A stretch of 64,000 bases of DNA, taken from the NCBI GenBank assembly GCA_036873755.1, contig JAVTVY010020308.1, forward strand, positions 1 to 64,000. Reading direction: 5' to 3'. Shown one piece after another: positions 57,390-64,000 of the stretch. This stretch comes from Hanleya hanleyi (Eukaryota > Mollusca > Polyplacophora > Lepidopleurida > Hanleyidae). Numbering within the stretch: position 1 is the first letter of the stretch; each line of letters starts with the position of its first letter. Under the pieces are notes generated by a model. That model did not search any database, was not told where the DNA came from, and was given only the letters and a program-made list of their open reading frames with translations. The position numbers and the translations under genes were made by a program.

Positions 57390-58370
57390 AATCCCAGAGA
57401 TCTTGCACGATACGATCGTATTTGTCCGTCAGTGTTCGATATTTATCACAAAATTTTAGAAACTTTGAATGCAGGCGTTTGGTGGAATGACCCAGTTTGA
57501 CAAGTTTCTCCAGCAATATTCTGTTACATTGATTAAATTTGTCACAGTTTGCGCATCATCTAGAAAATGCTTTCAGGCGAGATATATATACGCCGTATGC
57601 TGGTCCTTCTAGAATATTGCTGGAAATCGGCAATTAAATCTGTCAAAATTGTAATCGTTTCTCTTGTCGAAGAGTCGACGCGAGAGAAAACTCTGATGAT
57701 TCTTGCAAAGGTATAGTTTCAGATACGATGTCATGTCCTTCAAATCCAGTGAAGGGAGATAACTATCCTTCACAGTGTCGTCAATATAGGAATTACCCAG
57801 TGTTAGGAGATTCTCTGTTTACCGCTTGGTGAATGAGAAGGAACGGGCGTTGGAATGGTTATTTCTCGACAATTTCTGCAATACAAGCGTATTCATACTA
57901 GAACAGATTTAGGTCTGACAAAAGTAGTGTACAATTTGCACACTTCGAGATTACTACATGTATACGCCTCTGGTATGTGATATTGCCGAATTTCACGTAG
58001 ATATTGTTAATGAGAAATTCAAGCAATTCTGAAAAATATAAACATCCCAAGAATGATATCCTTTTAAGTACAGTAGAACTGATGAAAACCTTATGGCTTC
58101 TGACTTTGATACACGGTCAGCCAGTTCATTAAACAATATTGTAAAGTGAGGTTTTCATACTGTGGCAGCGGATCAACCGGAAAGGTGAGATGTTGGGATT
58201 CCCAAAACGCTAGTTGATTATTGTTGACGACTGAGCGGTGGGTGTCGGGTATGGCACCAAATTAATCAGTGTCTTAAATTACTCTGTAGACACCGTAGTT
58301 TTGTCTGTCTATAGCTGGAGGTTACAATTTCCCGAATGATCAAATGCTGTGGATGTACTTTTCGTTGTAG
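57390..58370. other. End of intron 2; nothing recognised
   Basis: Apparently single-copy intron DNA with no repeat or extra exon that I can support. Confidence 0.4.
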
Positions 58371-58624
58371 CATACTATGAGAGAGGGTTTTTATCGGCTC
58401 AATACGCTGTGATGGCGGCCATCATCGAACAACAGAACAACAACGTAAACATCAGTGAAGACGTTAAGGTTTCCCTACAGAAGATGCCTTATCCGCCATA
58501 TTATACTGATGAATTCACCGCGGTGTTGCAGATCGCCTTGCCACTGATAATAATGCTGAGTTTTATCCTGAACGTCTTACAGACTACGAAGAATGTCGTC
58601 TTCGAGAAAGAAAGAAAATTGAAG
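58371..58624 (+). CDS. ABC transporter subfamily A, coding exon 3
   Basis: The acceptor is cttttcgttgtag|ca and the donor is ttgaag|GTAAAT. Entering in phase 1 it reads YYERGFLSAQYAVMAAIIEQ, then MPYPPYYTDEFTAVLQIALP and LIIMLSFILNVLQTTKNVVF, and ends EKERKLK in phase 0 (residues 204-288). G(F/Y)L.xQ.AV..AI, the MPYPPY(x)D motif, the second membrane span and EKE(R/K)(K/R)LKE are the signature order of ABCA proteins, leading into the cluster of membrane helices 2-6. The remaining helices and both ATP-binding domains must lie beyond the window. Intron 2 is 8875 bp. Confidence 0.9.
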
Positions 58625-60060
58625 GTAAATTAATAGTTTTAAGAACACGTGAGTATTGAATTTCAGTCGCGCATATTGATTAAAAACCTGGTGATCATGC
58701 AAATGGAAAGGATCGGGAGTAGTAATGCTGATACTATAGCAAGAACGAATGTTCATTGGTCGGTGGTGAATGTAGCGTCATTTCCGGTGATTCCGGTGAT
58801 TCCGGTGACTAGGTGATTTTCTGTTGATTCATATTCATTTGCCACAATGCCAGTATTACTATTAGTTTTGTGCAGATATTTTCAATGATCGTTCTCGCAA
58901 CAGGCTTTCGCTTTGAACACACCCAGTCTTAAGTTAAGAACTTGGTCAATTCACTCCATCAATAGTATCCAATTGTCTGTCTGCAACAGACTCGGAATTT
59001 AATTCATTTTATTCATTCGTAATTGGTGAATAAATTGTATTGCGCTGCAGATGTTATTCTCACTTATATGTTAAAACTGGTGTTCAGCAATGATCTTGCT
59101 TGGTGTCATTGCAACAAGAGAGTTTTGTTGCCAACATATTTAGCAAAGTTTGCGTACATTGGGCATTGTACTACCTTTCTTGGTAGCAATGTTTGTCTAG
59201 ATAGGAATGTTTGTCTAGATACTGGGATCTTCATCCTGATTCTAAGGACAGGCAGCATTGTTCACTCTATTGTGGAGTACTAGCATCTAGTACATTTACA
59301 CTTGGTACTTTCTCAGTCCGATGTTGTCTGGCATGATCAGGGTTGTATAGTAGGGGGAGCCTGGCTATGTTCGAATCTGCCATCGCTGCTGATGTATCTT
59401 CCCAGCATACTGAGGCTATCTCATCTGTAGTTGATTGGGTATATGGCGTTGTATGTTAGTACTCATAATAAGGTGTCCAGTCATAGTGCGGTTAAGTTCT
59501 GTGATTAGAATTGCTTCCATTCTTAATCTCTGTTGCTCACAGATGGGACAGTATGACAAGAAGTGCCCGCTGATTCTTCGGTTCCACACAGCCCTCCAGC
59601 TTAGGGCAGCATGGTTTACCATACCATGTTTGTCTGAAACAGGGGGTAGATTAAAGTGCCAAACAAATTAAACTTTCTGACGATCCTTTGTGATCACCAG
59701 TGTATAGAGCTTAATTTTCAAAATTCGAAATTCAAATTTTTGTAGTTTTGGTTAGGTTTTTGTTAGGGTTAGGTTTTTGATAGGGTATGTTTGTTTGATT
59801 CATCGTCGCCGTGGGACCAATAAGGTTAGGTGCGACGTTAAACTTCAAACAACCAACCAACCAACCTTCGGTTCCACACTCACATAAATGGGTTGGCACC
59901 TACTTGTAACAGAGCAGATCTGATGCTGCCATGTCATTGTGCTGTCCCACTGAAATATCACGCCGTAGGCAGACATGACAGCCCACTCAGTCCCATTATA
60001 CTGACAATGAGCGAACCAGTCCTTGTTCTATCCTCTTAATGCTGAGCGAAAGCGAGGAAC
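58625..60060. other. Intron 3; no gene, possible LINE relics
   Basis: tccggtgat is repeated three times at 58787-58813. 59416-59990 on the minus strand has short frames (RRISGHFLSYCPICEQQRLR; LSGLSCLPTA) that may be the C-terminal remains of the LINE whose RT motif is at 60602-60658; too decayed to assert. 59755-59790 has ttagggttaggtttttga. 59826-59866 is a SINE-type tail ending (CAAC)n. Confidence 0.35.
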
Positions 60061-60099
60061 CCACAAGTTCTATTTTTCAAGTCTTTGGTATGACCCGGC

Positions 60100-60165
60100 A
60101 TGAGATTAAACCCAGTACCTACCGCTTACGAGGCCGACGCTCTTACCATTAGGCCATCGCAGTGG
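60100..60165 (-). repeat. tRNA-like SINE head (minus strand)
   Basis: The minus strand reads gcgatggcctaatggtaaga gcgtcggcctcg...gggtttaatctc, resembling D-arm/A-box and T-arm/B-box sequence of a tRNA, but without a full cloverleaf. A SINE fragment is more likely than a tRNA gene. Confidence 0.5.
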
Positions 60166-60384
60166 TTGACGACACTCACACTTCCACATTCTCCTCTATA
60201 TTCCGTGTGAGTCCCGTTTTACGAAGAGGCCTTTCCTGCACACTTAGCCTTTTGCCTTTTCAAGGTCGATGTGTTTATCCTTATCAAAACCGCTGATGAT
60301 CACTGTTGTTGATCGTTGTTTTGGGAGCCACTCTGTTGTGCATCCATTGTGTTGTTACTTTCGATGTAGCTGGTAAGGTGTCAC

Positions 60385-60601
60385 AGTAGGGGGTGAGGGG
60401 TCGAGGTATAATGTCACACTCAAGGTTATTTGACACATAAGGTGACAGCCAGTTTGGATGGTGGAGGAACCCGGAGTACTCGGAGAGAACCACCGCCCGT
60501 CGGCAAGCAACTGACAAACTTTCACACATGCACCAGTGGGGCTCGAACCCATGCCGGTTCAGTGGTGTGAGGCTAGCGACCACCAGCGATGCCGCCTACT
60601 G
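60385..60601 (-). mobile_element. tRNA-derived SINE, minus strand
   Basis: The reverse complement matches the SINE at 49564-49771: cgctagcctcacaccactga accgg, gttcgagccc, gggcggtggttctctccg and ccttgagtgtgacattat. It sits directly against the LINE RT fragment. The edges are approximate. Confidence 0.8.
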
Positions 60602-60860
60602 CCACAGGAGTATTCGTTCCATAAGTGTGCAGCCTACACTGGTAAGGCTTATCGGTCTCTATGAACTTATCCGTCTAATATACTTCCGGAGAAAAAGTTC
60701 TCTTGGACATCTTTCCAGTTTGTTGGTAGAGCTCCATTCGTCCAAGACCCCTAGGAGGCATTGTTGTAGGATGCTTATGCTAACTAGGAAACTGGATCCT
60801 GCATAAACAACTCTGGAAAGTGTAGGTCTGGTTCTAACGCCTTTCCAGTCTTCAGGTCTC
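60602..60860 (-). pseudogene. LINE reverse transcriptase fragment
   Basis: The minus strand 60658-60602 encodes RPISLTSVGCTLMERILL, the diagnostic RT motif ('yRPIsLts..cK..ErIi') of Jockey-type non-LTR retrotransposons. The upstream codon is a stop (TAG) where Tyr is expected. The rest up to 60860 is decayed, and the downstream part is cut by the SINE. Confidence 0.75.
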
Positions 60861-60864
60861 GGTT

Positions 60865-63800
60865 AGGGTGCACTCCAGAGATTCTTCCATTCGGCATGGA
60901 ATAGACTATGGGTCCGTTTTTCGGCCACCAGTTGTCGTAAAACCTTCAACCCAAATCACTTATATGTATATATTTTCTGAAAGAGCATGATGAAACTATT
61001 ATTTTAAGATATAACACTGCTATGTTATAGGAAAATAAAACTCGAACATTCTCCTCCATGCTTGCTTCATTTTTCCTAGAAAACCCCTTAAAAATGTCGA
61101 AAAATGGTCAAATTTGGCTCAATTTCCAGAAAAATCTGTAAGAGCGATTTCAATTAAACTTCTTACTCACGTTCCCTGGTCCGGTCTCAACTTAAAAGGC
61201 AAACAAAAGTGGGTGTCAACCTGCCCGTTTTTTGTCAGATTTTCTTCCCGTAAATGAGTCCCGATTTTTAGGCACACCCAAGGGGCATAACTGAGGCAGG
61301 ACAAACTTTACTCCATGATCCCGATCAGCGTGTAGACGAAGCCAGCCCTCGATTTGTACGTACTCGTTTGCAGCGTTGATAATGCTGAATAGGATAGCAT
61401 TATAGATATAAGCTATTAAGGAGACAAGAAGAATTATGATGTAGCAGAACAAGGGCAGTCTATCGTATTATGAAATTAGAGAGGGGCCATTACTACGAAA
61501 CTGCGGAGGGCCACCTTAAGGGGCAGGATATTTTTTACGAAATTAATTATTCACATGTATCGTAATCTCAGAGTGTTTGCGAGTATGGCGGTATACAACA
61601 CTTGCCAGTTATACATATTATTTTGGGAAATCCGACCGATAACTTTCCCCCTACCCCATCTTTGTTTTGATCAATTTTGCCAATTCTAGCAAGATTTTCG
61701 AGAACAAAACTCAAAATTAACCTATTTCTTCTTAATAATGGTCATCCATTCAGCAATATGAAGGCCGTGGTTACTTTTCCGCTTTCCAATGATAGCAGAA
61801 ACGCGGGAAAATGCAAATAAGCGATGTAACCAGGTCAAATTATTGGTAATTTTGCACTAAATTTTCTCCTAGAAACATGGGAAATACTTCAGAAACTTGA
61901 GAAATAATTCGTAAAACCATAATAATATACATCCATTCCATCCTTTATGGACTGCAAATGGGTTCTCTTGTAAAGAAAATTTACACTGGCAAATTTATAT
62001 CATTCTGATAGGACCTCGTTCTGCCATAATATCCACCGAAATCTCATTCCAGGGGGAGATAACTCCTGTATGGAATACAGTATGCAATAACCTTAATAGT
62101 ATACTAATGGGCACACTGTGGATTATTTTAGTCGAACTCCTGGTCTTCTTTCCACCTGCTTCCGAAAATAGCGATTCAGGTGTAACTAGGCAGTCAAAAT
62201 TAAACAATCTGGCGTAATGACACATCTCCGCTCCGTAACGGAGTCTACATTAAGATAATGCATAGACTCCACTATTATGCCTTAAAGGGTGCACTCCAGA
62301 GATTCTTTCATTCGGCATGGAATAGACTATGGGTCCGTTTTTCGGCCACCAGTTGTCGTAAAAACTTCAACCCAAATCACTTATATGTATATATTTTCTG
62401 AAAGAGCATGATGAAACTATTATTTTAAGATATAACACTGCCATGTTATAGAAAAATTAAACTCGAACATTCTCCTCCATGCTTGCTTCATTTTTCCTAG
62501 AAAACCCCTTAAAAATGTCGAAAAATGGTCAAATTTGGCTCAATTTCCAGAAAAATCTGTAAGAGCGATTTCAATTAAACTTCTTACTCACGTTCCCTGG
62601 TCCGGTCTCAACTTAAAAAGACAAACAAAAGTGGGTGTCAACCTGCCCGTTTTTTGTCAGATTTTCTTCCCGTAAATGAGTCCCGATTTTTAGGCACACC
62701 CAAGGGGCATAACTGAGGCAGGACAAACTTTACTCCATGATCCCGATCAGCGTGTAGACGAAGCCAGCACTCGATTTGTACGTACTCGTTTGCAGCGTTG
62801 ATAATGCTGAATAGGATGGCATTATAGATATAAGCTATTAAGAAGACAAGAAGACTCATGATGTAGCAGAACAAGGGCAGTCTATCGTATTATGAAATTA
62901 GAGAGGGGCCATTACTACGAAACTGTGGAGGGCCACCTTAAGGGACAGGATGTTTTTTACGAAATTAATTATTCACATTTATCGTAATCTCAGAGTGTTT
63001 GCGAGTATGGCGGTATACAGCACTTGCCAGTTATACATATTATTGTGGGAAATCCGACCGATAACTTTCCCCCTACCCCATCTTTCTTTTGATCACTTTT
63101 GCCAATTCTAGCAGGATTTTCGAGAACAAAACTCAAAATTAACCTATTTCTTCTTAATAATGGGCATCCATTCGGCAATATGAAGGCCGTGTTGCTTTTC
63201 CGCTTTCCAATGATAGCAGAAACGCGAGAAAATGCAAATAAGAGATGTAACCAAGTCAAATTATTGGTAATTTTGCACTAAATTTTCTCCTAGAAACATG
63301 GGAAATACTTCAGAAACTTGAGAAATAATTCGTAAAACCATAATAATATACATCCATTCCATCCTTTATGGACTGTAAATGGGTTCTCTTGTAAAGAAAA
63401 TTTACACTGGCAAATTTATATCATTCTGATAGGACCTCGTTCTGCCATAATATCCACCGAAATCTCATTCCAGGGGGAGATAACTCCTGTATGGAATACA
63501 GTATGCAATAACCTCAATAGTATACTAATGGACACACTGTGGATTATTTTAATCGAACTCCTGGTCTTCTTTCCACCTGCTTCCGAAAATAGCGATTCAG
63601 GTGTAACTAGGCAGTCAAAATTAAACAATCTGGCGTAATGACACATCTCCGCTCCGTAACGGAGTCTACATTAAGATAATGCATAGACTCCACTATTATG
63701 CCTTAAAGGGTGCACTCCAGAGATTCTTCCATTCGGCATGGAATAGACTATGGGTCTGTTTTTCGGCCACCAGTTGTCGTAAAACCTTCAACCCAAATCA

Positions 63801-64000
63801 CTTATATGTATATATTTTCTGAAAGAGCATGATGAAACTATTATTTTAAGATATAACACTGCTATGTTATAGAAAAATTAAATTGGAACATTCTCCTCCA
63901 TGCTTGCTTCATTTTTCCTAGAAAACCCCTTAAAAATGTCGAAAAATGGTCAAATTCGGCTCAATTTCCAGAAAAATCTGTAAGAGCGATTTTAATTAAA
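60865..64000. repeat. 1421-bp tandem repeat, 2.2 copies in window
   Basis: Units start agggtgcactccagag at 60865, 62286 and 63707, exactly 1421 bp apart, with ~1-2% differences. The array runs off the right edge. Each unit has a hairpin near its end (GGAGTCTA...TAGACTCC; 62239-62269, 63660-63690) and, on the minus strand, two frames kept open in both full copies: 78 codons (61216-61452, 62638-62874; membrane-like MFCYI...IAYIYNAILFSI start, then CPLGVPKNRDSF) and 76 codons (61995-62225, 63416-63646). Neither is a family I recognise. Confidence 0.9.

Noticed and set aside
60100..60165. Functional tRNA gene on the minus strand
   Set aside because: A- and B-box-like sequence is present, but the acceptor stem does not close and it is next to SINE material.

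Overview
The window looks like nuclear DNA of a marine lophotrochozoan animal, most likely a mollusc. The evidence is an intron-rich ABCA-type transporter gene, frequent TACATGTA motifs, tRNA-derived SINEs with GACGTTAAA...CTCACTCACT tails, and many foldback and terminal-inverted-repeat elements. Most of the 64 kb is repeat. The only conserved host gene I can support is the 5' part of an ABCA (lipid-transporter-like) gene on the + strand. It has three coding exons (40334-40685, 49238-49495, 58371-58624) whose splice phases agree, giving 288 codons and two membrane segments. The gene continues past the right edge. A CRE + TATA promoter-like site near 20.6 kb may start a remote 5' non-coding exon.

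Layout. 5-19531: a giant composite bounded by 24-bp inverted repeats that end in TA, with inverted arrays of CGACAC/CGACAGTG-rich repeats inside both ends. Its core is a ~6-kb tandem duplication. Each copy holds a 120-codon minus-strand ORF (signal-peptide-like N-terminus, CPHDGSEL motif), a ~3-kb minisatellite of a 40-bp unit carrying TTAGGG, and a ~131-bp-unit array. Copy A has also been hit by a non-coding LTR retrotransposon (1043-6537) and by a 195-bp MITE (8129-8323). The empty sites can be read in related copies. 19.5-28 kb: a promoter candidate and several nested DNA elements with visible target-site duplications. 28-38.5 kb: LINE remnants, tandem GTCCGTCC-associated arrays, hairpin-ended elements, and a 5'-truncated LINE inserted with an AAGAT duplication.

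38.5-60 kb: the ABCA gene. Its two introns (8.55 and 8.88 kb) are packed with foldbacks (41.7-42.1, 45.7-48.2 and 54.1-54.7 kb), a 29-bp minisatellite, and two copies of an element rich in AGGTCAAAGGTCA (direct-repeat nuclear-receptor-like sites); one copy contains a SINE. 60-64 kb: a minus-strand LINE reverse-transcriptase fragment broken by a SINE, then a 1421-bp tandem repeat running off the window.

There are no rRNA genes, CRISPR arrays or bacterial-type operons. Most open frames over 60 codons lie in repeats and are chance or relics. All family names rest on motif recognition by eye; no database search was possible.
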